From Diadophis punctatus similis (taxonomy: Eukaryota > Chordata > Lepidosauria > Squamata > Dipsadidae): DNA of 64,000 bases. Below are positions 52,395 through 61,994 of this stretch, piece after piece (the stretch's first letter is position 1; every line of letters starts with the position of its first letter). Location: assembly GCA_023053685.1 (NCBI GenBank), contig JALIGW010000025.1, positions 10,247,953 through 10,311,952 of the forward strand, given 5' to 3'. The notes beneath the pieces were generated by a model, which was not told the DNA's origin, ran no database searches, and saw nothing but the letters and a program-made list of their open reading frames with translations. The translations under genes and the position numbers were made by a program.

Positions 52395-53910
52395 CCTGAT
52401 TTTTACCACATTTTGAAGATTAATAAGGATAGCACCAATAGCTATTGCCCATCTAATAAATTAATTTTTCATTGCAACTCTGGTAGTATAGGGAGAGTAA
52501 TGTAAACTCTGTGAGCTTATTTATATTGTCAAATATTAAATAAGTTGATAACCTATGTGCAAGTTCATTTCTAATTGCTTAACTTAAACCGCACAGATAG
52601 TTTTTTTGGTTGTATTTTTCATGGAGAGATTTATTCTTTGGTATGATCACTGGAAATCTTAGAATGATTTGTAGGAAAGACTTAGCTGACTAACGTGGTG
52701 AAATGTATCAATGGTGAGGTACTTTAAGTACTGAACCAACATGTGGTGTTACCAAATTGTCAAACTGCTAAGATGGAGAAAAGGTGGCATATACAATTAA
52801 TACTGGAATGATATAAAAGTAGATTTTCCTTTTTAATTAGTTCAAATGGCAGAGTACCAATTCTTATACTCTAGCACTCTAGCACTGCGTCCAAGCCCAG
52901 ATTCATAGAAATATCTGTCTTCTCATTTTTGCCTTGCCTCATGTGAATTTTTATAGCATTTCTAATATGAATGCAGTCTAGTAATGATGATCATGATTTG
53001 CCTAGCCATCTTTTTTATCAACCCCAACTTTCTTTAATCAACCTTGGTGGTGATCATTTAACATTTTTCTACATCATTAAGTTAAAGAGACCGATCATAT
53101 TTTTTTCCTTAGTCTCTCAAATATTACTTTTTTACTATTCATTTTAAAATAAATAAAATAAAATAATAAAATACTACTTTATTATTTTCCTTTTGCTATG
53201 GAAACATTTCATTGGTGTTCTCTAGTCTCTTAAATGATTAACATGGATCCATGAGCCTAAGGCAAAATAGAGAATTTCTTCTGCATTTTTTCCCCTATCC
53301 CTTGTTATTCACTTTGATGAAAGAGAATTTCCTTGGGGGGAAAAACACGATTTTTGTACAATCTTCTTTTCAACCATCTACAGCCTCCTTTGGGAGGAAA
53401 CTCCCCAATGGTGCAGGGTTTTTTTTTCCCCCAGTAGAGATGCTGCTATCATCACTAGACAGAAAATTCTTCCTGAATTTCTCCCTCCATTGAAGAAATC
53501 AGCCAGATTTATTTTATTCACTTGCAAGCAACTTTAATTGCCACTATATCGTATAGGCAATATACAATGATGACAACAGCAAAGAGAGCAAAAAAAATTT
53601 TTTTTTAAAAAAATAAGAACTTATGTTGTAAACATAGCACAACAATTGCACATTTAGCACACAGCAGTCAGCACGAATCAAATCAATATCCAAAGCAGGG
53701 TTGTAATGGAAATTGGGAGACAAGAGGAAGAACTGCAGAATAGACAACAATTAGATAAGAGGCAGCTGAGCCTGTAGAAGGAATGAGGGCATGGCAAAGG
53801 TCTCAGAGGGAACCCTCCCTATTTTCTTAAGTTTTAGAGGTTGGGGGGGGGAGAGAAGTACTTTTATACTTACAGGATTCTGTTCATGCAACCTTACAAC
53901 AAAGTAAGAA
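52395..53910. other. No gene recognised
   Basis: About 1.5 kb of AT-rich DNA with no recognised repeat or exon. Confidence 0.5.
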
Positions 53911-53911
53911 C

Positions 53912-53916
53912 TAGTA
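53912..53916. repeat. Copia target-site duplication, left copy
   Basis: tagta, repeated at 55760-55764. A 5-bp duplication is typical of Ty1/Copia. Confidence 0.9.
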
Positions 53917-54239
53917 TGTCACGCAGTGATTTTATGTTGCCTGTTACATGTATATGCAGGGAGATGCATCCCTATCAAATATAATGGTTTATTCCTGAGC
54001 ACGTGATTAATATGTTCCTAGTATGCATGTGTACATTCCTTTCTTTTGATTCATTCCTTTTGTTCTCTGCTTCATGACGAAGCAACATCTCTTTTATATA
54101 GCCAGTATGTGATCTTATTATTTTTGTATCAAAATAAATATCTTATTCATTAGAATTATAATGCGGTTTATTTTGGCAATGTCAGAGTTCCAGGAAAAGA
54201 TTCATTTCGCCTCTGATAAGAGTAATTCTTATCTCAACA
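53917..54239 (+). repeat. Copia 5' LTR, 323 bp
   Basis: Starts tgtcacgcagtgatttta, ends tcttatctcaaca. A tttatatagcc box near 54092 may be the promoter TATA. Confidence 0.95.
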
Positions 54240-54275
54240 TGGTAGCAGAGGATGGTTTCGATCCATCGACCTCTG
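54240..54275 (+). promoter_or_regulatory. Primer-binding site extended to 36 nt of tRNA-iMet complement
   Basis: Directly after the LTR, tggtagcagag is the standard primer site for initiator tRNA-Met. The match continues through gatggtttcgatccatcgac and cctctg: in all 36 nt complementary to tRNA-iMet from its CCA end through the acceptor stem, T arm and variable loop into the anticodon stem (to about position 41). The match then stops (ctcgagg against an expected gggtt). A normal Copia primer site is about 10-18 nt. Confidence 0.85.
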
Positions 54276-55402
54276 CTCGAGGTCCAATACACGTGGATTC
54301 TCAACAAAAGTCTTTATGGTCTGAAACAATCAGGTTTGATGTGGTATAACTGTCTCAAAGACAAACTAAATTCAATGGGCTTTATTAAGTCCGAAACTGA
54401 TGAATGCGTGTTTACAAAAAGGTTTAGGGATGCATATGAAATTGTTCTTGTTTATGTAGATGATATTGTTTACATTGGTCCTAACAAACAAATGAGTGAA
54501 ATTTTTGTTTCAGGTCTGAAGAGATTCTTCACATTGAAGTCACTAGGTCACATCAATGATTATTTAGGTGTACAGATTGAAAAGACACAGAAGGGGTTTA
54601 GCCTCTCACAACAAGCCAAGATAGAACAACTCCTACACTATTGCAACATGCAAGATGCTACACCGACACACACTCCTATGCAAACAGATTTTTGTAATCT
54701 GAAAGATGAACAAAGTCCTGAGTTCAAGGATCAAACACTTTATCGCTCAGTAATTGGCTCACTACTATACATTAGTGGTTGGACTAGACCAGACATAGCA
54801 CTTAGTGTCAATTTGTTGTCACGACATGTAGGCAAAGCCACAGAATTCCACTGGTCATGTATTAAGAAGCTACTGAGATACCTAAAATACATCAACACAT
54901 GAAATTAAAGCTAGAACCTACACATTCTGATTTTGCTGACTTGTATTGTTATGCAGATGCTGACTGGGCAAGCGATAAGGAATCAAGAAAAAGTACATCA
55001 GGTTTCATAATGTACCTAAATGGATGTCCCGTTCATTGGAACGTGAGAAAACAGAGTTTTGTTTCTTGTTCTTCTACCGAGGCAGAATATGCGTGCATTT
55101 CTGATGCTAGTAACCAGTTAACGTGGTTCTATTCTTTAGTTACAGATATCTGGACCAAACCGAAGAAGCCAATCACCATGATGGAGGATAATCAATCAGT
55201 TGTTTACATTTCAGAAACACGTTTCACAGGTTCTAGGTCCAGACACATTGACATTCGTTATAAAAATGTTAGAGATTTAGTAAAACAAGGTTTCATTAAG
55301 TTAGAATATGTGCCAACAGAATATCAGATAGCTGACATCCTGAACAAGCCGTTACCAGCAGCAAGACATGAATCTTTAACATATCTAATGTGTGTAGAGT
55401 GA
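54276..55402 (+). pseudogene. Copia RT (C-terminal part) and RNase H, frameshifted
   Basis: After the tRNA-like junction the frame reads ILNKSLYGLKQSGLMWYN and keeps the RT catalytic block LVYVDDIVYIG, LGHINDYLGVQI and SVIGSLLYISGWTRPDIA. The first frame stops at 54902 just as a second begins (54899, one nucleotide out of phase). The second holds RNase H: YADADWASDKESRKSTSGFI, CSSTEAEYACIS, EDNQSVVYIS and RSRHIDIRYKNV, with a stop at 55402. The D, E and D residues of RNase H are present. RT lacks its first half, and a 1-nt shift separates the two parts, so it is not functional. The Copia clade is clear from YVDD, ADADWA and the CSSTEAEY block. Confidence 0.93.
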
Positions 55403-55436
55403 TATAAGCATATCCATCCAACAGACAAAGAAGGGG

Positions 55437-55759
55437 TGTCACGCAGTGATTTTATGTTGCCTGTTACATGTATATGCAGGGAGATGCATCCCTATCAAAT
55501 ATAATGGTTTATTCCTGAGCACGTGATTAATATGTTCCTAGTACGCATGTGTACATTCCTTTCTTTTGATTCATTCCTTTTGTTCTCTGCTTCATGATGA
55601 AGCAACATCTCTTTTATATAGCCAGTATGTGATCTTATTATTTTTGTATCAAAATAAATATCTTATTCATTAGAATTATAAGGCGGTTTATTTTGGCAAT
55701 GTCAGAGTTCCAGGAAAAGATTCATTTCGCCTCTGATAAGAGTAATTCTTATCTCAACA
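55437..55759 (+). repeat. Copia 3' LTR, 323 bp
   Basis: Same length as the 5' LTR with about three differences. The short purine run aaagaagggg just before it (55427-55436) is the likely polypurine tract. Confidence 0.95.
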
Positions 55760-55764
55760 TAGTA
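55760..55764. repeat. Copia target-site duplication, right copy
   Basis: tagta, matching 53912-53916. Confidence 0.9.
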
Positions 55765-56439
55765 CCCCTGCATGTGCTTCTTATATGGACTACCTCACAA
55801 GGGTGACAACAATCACCCTGCTGAAAGCACCAAGTCTTCAGGGTAGCAATGTGAAGGTCATGCAGACTTGGAGGGAATGCTATTCCATAGCACAGGTAAA
55901 GCCACGGAGAAGACACACCTCTGAAGCCCTATAAGATGGCACTACTTTAATGATGGGATCTGGAGCATGCCAGCTCCACCATATCTTACCAGACCAAGAC
56001 AACTGAAGAAAGATGGCCTTGTAGGTATTCATATCCTAAACCTTTCTCTTCTCACCAGTCTAGTGCAGAATTTTGACTCCAACTCTTCATACATATTCAA
56101 CAGCCTGAGACCAGATGCAGGCAACCAACTTGGGTACTTGGCTAGCGACCTCTTGGGTAGGGGTCTTTTCCAGCTCTTCTACTTAACAATCCCATCAACT
56201 GTTAAACATGTAAAACCAACCACTTACTGCATTATTTGTTTTTAATTCAATGGAAAACTATTATTAACAGATCTCCAGTATATCAGATAAATATGACTTT
56301 TTATCCAACTTTATAGAGGATAAGATTTTCAGGAATATTATCCATTAATGGGAAATATCTGTGCAACAGACGGAGCACACAGATCATCTAATAGTTTTCT
56401 TTTTCCTTTTGTGACTAAATATATCTTTAGATTTTCTTA
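55765..56439. other. No gene recognised; possible LINE 3'UTR remnant
   Basis: The stretch gaatgctattccatagcaca (about 55880) resembles a common squamate LINE 3'UTR motif. The rest is unrecognised. The frame at 55967-56245 has no domain. Confidence 0.35.
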
Positions 56440-56441
56440 AT

Positions 56442-56533
56442 ACAGGTAGTCCTCAACTTACAACAGTTCATTTAGTGACTGTTCAAAGTTACAATGGCAC
56501 TGGAAAAAGTCACTTATGACCATTTTTCACACA
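56442..56533. mobile_element. TA-type miniature element, copy 6 (left end)
   Basis: Begins caggtagtcctcaacttaca after TA and runs to cttatgaccatttttcacac. The rest is replaced by the Rex1-like LINE. Confidence 0.8.
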
Positions 56534-56910
56534 TAAGACTATTGCAGGTGAAGCTAAGCAGAATCACATCAGATACCTGTACAATTAGCACAGGGTCCTC
56601 CCTCCAAGGCTGTGTGCTCTCTCTACTTCTCTTCTCTCTATATACCAATGACTGCATCTCTAACGATCCATCTGTTAAACTACTGAAGTTTGCAGATGAC
56701 ACAACAGTGATCGGCCTCATTCGAGACAATGATATAATCCGCATACAGACGGGAAGTTGAACAACTAACCTTGTGGTGCGACTGGAACTGAATACATTCA
56801 AAACCGTAGAAATGGTGGTAGACTTTAGGAGAAACCCACCCATACTTCCACCTCTTACAATACTAGACAACACAGTATCAACAGTAGAGACCTTCAAATT
56901 TCTAGGTAGA
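56534..56910 (+). pseudogene. Rex1-like LINE reverse-transcriptase fragment
   Basis: The frame encodes LQGCVLSLLLFSLYTNDCIS and then VKLLKFADDTTVIGLIRDND, the RT blocks QGCVLSPLLYSLYTNDC and KFADDTTVxGLI of Rex1-type LINEs (catalytic ADD kept). After a frame break come LELNTFKTVEMVVDFRRNPP and TVETFKFLG. It stops at 56910. The 3' part of the same LINE resumes at 57905. Confidence 0.8.
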
Positions 56911-56912
56911 GA

Positions 56913-57075
56913 CAGGGGTGAAATGTGAAAATTTTCCCTACCGGTTCTGTGGGCGTGGTTTATTTTGTGGGCATGGCTTGGTGTCTGGTGGGTATGGCTT
57001 CAGGTGGGTGTGGCTTGGTGGTCATGTCATCGGATGGGTGTGACTTGGTGGTCAGGTGACCAGGTGAGCATGGCC
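56913..57075 (+). mobile_element. hAT-type miniature element, left part
   Basis: Starts caggggtgaaatgtgaaaat and includes accggttctgtgggcgtggt and ggtgtggcttggtgg repeats, as in the copy at 3463-3784 read in reverse. The right end is not clear. Confidence 0.6.
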
Positions 57076-57084
57076 AAGTCGATG

Positions 57085-57595
57085 TCACAAAGAGCTGAAA
57101 AAAAACCTTTTACACTTTATACACACACAACACACAACACCGCAACTGGCTCACACACCATGCAAAAGCAGCTGTACTGACTCACATACCATGCAAAAGG
57201 ATACAAATGGCACCTACAACAGATTTAATACATTTAACAGAGTTGGAAGAAGGGATCTTGCAAGGTCATCTAGTCCAACCCCCTGCCTAAGCAGCATTGC
57301 AAAAGCACACAAAATGGCCCCTGCCACAAGCATGAGCCTCATTGAGCAACAAAGAGCTGGAAAAAAACTTTGGCACTTTACACAACACACAACACACAAC
57401 AACACAACTGGCTCACACACCATGCAAAAGCAGCTGTATTGACTCACACACAATGCAAAAGTACGCAAAATGGCACCAGCAACAGATTTAACACATTTAA
57501 CAATTTTAACAGATTTACAGAATTGGAAGAAGAGACCTTGGAGGTCATCTAGTCCAACCCCCTGCCTAACCAGAATTGCAAAAGCACACAACATT
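57085..57595. repeat. Tandem duplication, two copies of about 250 bp, with CR1-like pieces
   Basis: Both copies contain caaagagctg, caactggctcacacaccatg, agcagctgta, cagatttaa, agaattggaagaag or a variant, and ggtcatctagtccaaccccctgcc (two parts). The copies run about 57088-57312 and 57350-57592. The last part of each is a CR1 3'-terminal fragment in the minus orientation. Confidence 0.8.
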
Positions 57596-57753
57596 CCATA
57601 TTTTATTTTATTTATATTTTTAGATAAAAGCAGCTAAATTTAAACTTCCTAAATTTTAAATGGCTATGTCTAAAAAAAAAATCCTAACCCCCCCCCAAGA
57701 AAATACCCCCCCATTTACTATTTTTAAGCAAAAAAACAACCCAGTTACTAACC

Positions 57754-57866
57754 CAATTGAAGGAAGGAAGGCAGAATCAGTTGCTCACAAGAGATGGATT
57801 GCAGGCTGCAATGCAATCCATCTCATTGGTGTGCAACTGGTTCTGCCTGCCTTCTTCCTTCAATTG
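57754..57866. repeat. Foldback sequence with arms of about 50 bp
   Basis: The arms caattgaaggaaggaaggca, gaatcagttg and gagatggattgca pair with tgcaatccatctc, caactggttctgcctgcctt and cttccttcaattg. The centre is near 57810. No transposon family recognised. Confidence 0.85.
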
Positions 57867-57904
57867 AGTAAATAAGTGGGGGTGGGTTTTTTTGTTTTTT
57901 GTTT

Positions 57905-58390
57905 TGCTTTAAAGAAGGCCTGTTAAAATATTTACAGACACCTCACATCCTGGACACAAACTGTTTCAACTCCTACCCTCAAAACGACGCTATAGAGCAC
58001 TGCACACCAGAAAAACTAGACACAAAAACAGTTTTCCCCCGAACGTCATCACTCTGCTAAACAAATAATTCCCTCAACACTGTCAAACTATTTACTAAAT
58101 CTGCACTACTATTAATCTTCCCATCGTTCCCATCACCCATCTCCTCCCACTATTGACTGTATGACTGTAACTTTGTTGCTTGTATCCTTACAATTTATAT
58201 TGACTGGTTCCTAATATGATTTGATTGCTTATTTGTACCCGGACTATCATTAAGTGTTGTACCTTATATTCTTGAGGAACGTATCTTTTTTTTATGTACA
58301 CTGAGAGGATATGCACCAAGACAAATTCCTTGTGTGTCCAATCACACTTGGCCAATAAAAAATTCTATTCTATTCTATTCTATATGAGCA
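57905..58390 (+). mobile_element. Rex1-like LINE 3' end with ATTCT tail
   Basis: Open residues TSHPGHKLFQLLPSKRRYRA and RKTRHKNSFPPNVITLLNK end at a taa near 58067. This is the usual C terminus (HPAHxLFELLPSGRRYR...NSFFPxAIxLLN) of Rex1/CR1-like LINEs. The 3'UTR ends tccttgtgtgtccaatcaca, cttggccaataaaa and then an attct repeat. ATTCT-tailed CR1-type LINEs are known seeds of snake microsatellites. Confidence 0.85.
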
Positions 58391-58391
58391 T

Positions 58392-58394
<3 letters not shown>

Positions 58395-58443
<49 letters not shown>
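58395..58443. repeat. CA microsatellite
   Basis: About 24 ca units, shortly after the LINE tail. Confidence 0.97.
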
Positions 58444-58448
<5 letters not shown>

Positions 58449-58449
58449 T

Positions 58450-58570
58450 ATAGATCTATTTCGAGCTATTTTGCTCTCGTCAGATAGCCATACCCGTAGT
58501 GGGAATTGAACCTGGGCAGTCTGCTTGTAAGGCAGAAGATTAACCTCTAGGCCACAAGGTTCTCTTCCCT
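58450..58570 (-). mobile_element. tRNA-type SINE fragment
   Basis: On the minus strand, the complement of agtgggaattgaacctgggc is a B-box-like block and the complement of ttaacctctaggccacaagg is an A-box-like block. It resembles a tRNA head. Confidence 0.55.
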
Positions 58571-58614
58571 ATCAGCTCTTCACCAGGAAAGGGTTATATA
58601 TGTTTATTCTGTCG

Positions 58615-58732
58615 AGTCATACATACATACATACATACATATATACATACATACATATATACAGTATATATATACATACACACATATGTGTGTGTATGTA
58701 TATATACTGTATATATATGTGTGTATATATAC

Positions 58733-58768
<36 letters not shown>

Positions 58769-58806
58769 CATACATACATACATACATACATACATACATA
58801 CATACA

Positions 58807-58885
<79 letters not shown>
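58615..58885. repeat. ATAC / TG / TA compound microsatellite
   Basis: Alternating atac, tatg, tg and ta arrays, about 270 bp. All Tyr/Ile/His/Val-rich frames here are artefacts. Confidence 0.97.
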
Positions 58886-58887
<2 letters not shown>

Positions 58888-59689
58888 TTATTTTAATCTT
58901 TAACTTTTGAAAAGTAAAATATATTTCATTGCCTAGTGAGATCTGAATACCTTATTGACATTCTCATATCATCCTGTCTCCCTCTCATATTTAAAATTAG
59001 GACATGGCTTTGCAGGTTTAAAACACAAACACTGCAATTTGTAGCAATTGAATTCAATATTGCTTTCACATTGGATATGGAAATATCGGAAAGGCAGCAT
59101 TATAAAATTTTCTAAAGAAAAACAAGTCAATTCAGGAATGTCAAAACAGCAAAATGGCTTACATTCAAAGCTCTCGACTCTCTTTCTGCAAAATTAGAAA
59201 TGGAAACAGGCTTCATAATGGATTACAGATTGGATTAGGATTAGGCTATTATGGGACTCCAGATGTTGTTTGACTTTATAGTTTATCCACATTGGCAACT
59301 CACTTCTGTTCTAAATAATTTATGTCAATATTAAGATATAGCATTTTTTAGGAAAAACTATATAGATTCTCCCTGTAATGTACTGTATTAGTTTCAAGTG
59401 CCCCACTTTCTCACTAGATTTCCACTAATATGATCCAAACTCAATGAGACATGGTGTCTTCTTTAGGTGTCTCACTTACATACAATAATTATCTTGCACA
59501 ATAAATAGACTATGCTAAGTTATAGTTTGGTTAAAAAGTAATAACTTGTTTCAGGTTGTAGGACAATAATGAAGGAAAATAGGAGGGCAGGAAGGCAGGA
59601 AAGATGGATTCTGGAATTTTCTATATGCAAATTGGACTCTGAGTCTGACAAGCTATATATGGAACTGAATGCTAAGTCAAAGTACAATG
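58886..59689. other. No gene recognised
   Basis: AT-rich DNA without recognised repeat. Confidence 0.5.
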
Positions 59690-59756
59690 TATTTATTTAT
59701 TTTATTTTATTTATTTAGGAATTCTATGCCGCCCTACTCCCTGGGGACGCATGTAT
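59690..59756 (-). mobile_element. L2-like LINE 3' tail fragment
   Basis: On the minus strand it reads ccagggagtagggcggcata followed by gaattcctaaataaataa, like the tails at 1-330 and 6828-6895. Confidence 0.6.
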
Positions 59757-59851
59757 CATAATTGAATCACAATGGTTAATCTGGCCAGAATAAAAACACT
59801 ATATTTTGTGATCCCACATAACCATGTAGACTTTAGAACTTCCCTCTACAA

Positions 59852-59985
59852 CAGGCGTGTCAAATTCACGGCTGCGGGCCAGATGCGTCACATGCTGGCC
59901 ATGTCCACGCCCGGTTTAGCGAAGGGGGGGAAAGTCGCGATATGTCACATAACGACTCTGTGATAAGGCAAGTTTCACACCTCTG
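59852..59985. mobile_element. hAT-type miniature element (third family), 134 bp
   Basis: Starts caggcgtgtcaaattcacgg and ends caagtttcacacctctg. The exact 8-bp duplication ctctacaa is at 59844-59851 and 59986-59993. It shares its interior with 38735-38870. Confidence 0.9.
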
Positions 59986-59993
59986 CTCTACAA

Positions 59994-60597
59994 GCTTGGT
60001 AGAACTGCGACAAAGGTCAGGAATGAAAACAAACATCCAGTTATGTTCTACTACTCTCAGCACAGATCTTTACTGCAAAAAATCTTTCAGATAACAAACA
60101 ATCAGTATGGAGACATTTGTTAAATAATATTGTGACATTTGGAATAGCAATCAATAGAAGAGAATTAAAATATCTCCTGTAGTAACTGCACAGATTGCTG
60201 CTGAAATCTAGATTAAAATATAGTCAGTACACAGATCACTAGAAAATCTAGTTTTAACAGCTAGAAAACCTGGACGATTTACAAGGTCTTTCCAAGTTAG
60301 CACTGCAATGGAATACAATAGTTCACTTGATCTCAGTGTTAAAAAAAGATGTTTTGGGTAGAATCTCTGCTTCACCAACAACTTTGCAAAGAATTTCATC
60401 TCCCCCCCCCCATAGCATTTCCTTTGGCACAACTCTGAAAGGTTGACATCATCTGGGAATTTTCCCTATCAGAAATTTTAAAAAACTCAATTACAGTATA
60501 GTCACCTTAATTAAATACCGAAAGGAATCTAAACTCACCTTTATAAATGCCTATTTCAATCTTTTCTTTCCGCAATTTTTTTTTCCAACAAACAATA
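59994..60597. other. No gene recognised
   Basis: Unremarkable DNA. Confidence 0.5.
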
Positions 60598-61612
60598 CAT
60601 ATGGTTTTTTGGAGTATAAGATGCACCTTTTTACCCCCCAAAAGAGGGTGAAAACTTGGGTGCATCTTATACACCGAATGTAGCCCCACCCACCCAGCCA
60701 TCCCCACCCTTTGGCATCTGTTTTCCAGCAATTTACCTGCTTGCAGGAAAGAGGGAAGAGCCTTTAAAGCCAAGCAAGTCAGTAGCAGTTTCCCGACGAA
60801 CAGCTGATTAGGTTTGCCACATGGAAAAATGAAAGTGAAACTAACTGCAAAGGGGCAAATAGCTGGGAGAGATTAGACACACAGGTTTTTATTTTTGCTG
60901 AACTGGCTGCAAAGGGGTAAGTGAATAACTATAAATGTCTGTAGAATGTTCAAATTATTAGACTTATTTTTTAAAGACTGCTTTATTATTGTTCTAGAGT
61001 TAGGGATCTCCAACCTTGGCAACTTTAAGACTTGTGGATTTCAACTCCCAGAATTCAACAACCAGCTTTGTTAGCTTTGCTGGCTGTGGAATTCTGGGAG
61101 TTGAAGTCCACAAGTCTTAAAGTTGCCAAGGTTGGAGATCCCTGTAAATCTAGACAACTTAACAAAATAAAGAAGCTTTTTAAAATAAATGCTTGCTCTG
61201 AAGAGGCCTAATGCTATTGTATCTTCTTTTAAACAATAGAGAATAATGTATACTTCCAGAAATTTTAATTAATTTTAACAGCTCTGTACAAGTATAGTAT
61301 GAAATGTAACAGTGTCCTGTTTAGTATTAGAGTTTAGTTACCTTGGAGTAGATCTATTTAAATAATTGGGAGGAGTTAGTGTGACTACATTTAAGAAAAC
61401 TTTCTGGCATAATGTACATTTCTCCAATTCTTTGCTATTTCTATGGGTCAGGCACACATGCACAGAAATACACAGCAAACAGTGTATATCATCTGTGCTG
61501 TTTGCTGTTTGGCAAATTGCTTGGAGGCAGAGGCCTTTTTTCCTTGTTTTCCTCCCCCAAAACTAAGGTGCGTCTTATACTTCGGTGCTTCTTATACTCC
61601 GAAAAATATGGT
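60598..61612. mobile_element. Miniature DNA element with ggagtataagatgcacc ends
   Basis: The left end (atggttttttggagtataag, atgcaccttt) and the right end (aaggtgcgtcttatac, ttatactccgaaaaatatgg) are inverted repeats. A second copy of the gtgcatcttatac motif lies just inside the left end. A foldback element is nested at 61003-61143. No transposase frame. Confidence 0.7.
61003..61143. mobile_element. Palindromic hAT-type element, relative of 18023-18181
   Basis: tagggatctccaaccttggc and its complement at the right end, with aactttaagacttgtggatt arms and an agctttgttagctttgctgg centre. Flanking 8-bp sequences do not match. Confidence 0.75.
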
Positions 61613-61994
61613 AGTTTCTGCACAAAGTGTTGTCCGGGTCACATTTGGTAATCATACATAGTTTTTCTGATACATAATCAATTCCATTATCATCTCTCTA
61701 TTTCAATTCCAACCCATAGTATTATCCATACATATTTCTTTATCTTATTTTCTTTTTGTTACATACATAATTTACTAATCGCCCAAATTTCTAGTCCCTT
61801 TCACTCACATCAATTAATTATCTTATTTACTGCATACATTTCTCATATTTTCTATTTTTCTATATTACAACTTCTCTCCATATTTTAATTAATTCAATTT
61901 ATCTCAAGTTATCTTTCAAAGTGAAGCAAATTTCCTTTTCACATTTCCATCTATTGTTCTGTTTTACTCTAATCAGTATTCATCATCAACTTCA
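61613..61994. other. No gene recognised
   Basis: AT-rich, T/C-biased DNA. Confidence 0.5.

Larger units (their letters stand above)
53917..55759 (+). mobile_element. Ty1/Copia element, internally deleted
   Basis: Two 323-bp LTRs (tgtcacgcagtg...tatctcaaca) flank only 1,197 bp of internal DNA. A normal Copia interior is about 4-5 kb, so gag, protease, integrase and the first half of RT are missing. The junction between the primer site and the surviving RT is at about 54276. The LTRs differ at about three positions (tatgcatg/tacgcatg, gacgaag/gatgaag, aatgcgg/aaggcgg), so insertion was recent and the deletion probably preceded it. It would need proteins from a complete relative to move. Copia elements are rarer in vertebrates than Gypsy. 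Confidence 0.93.
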
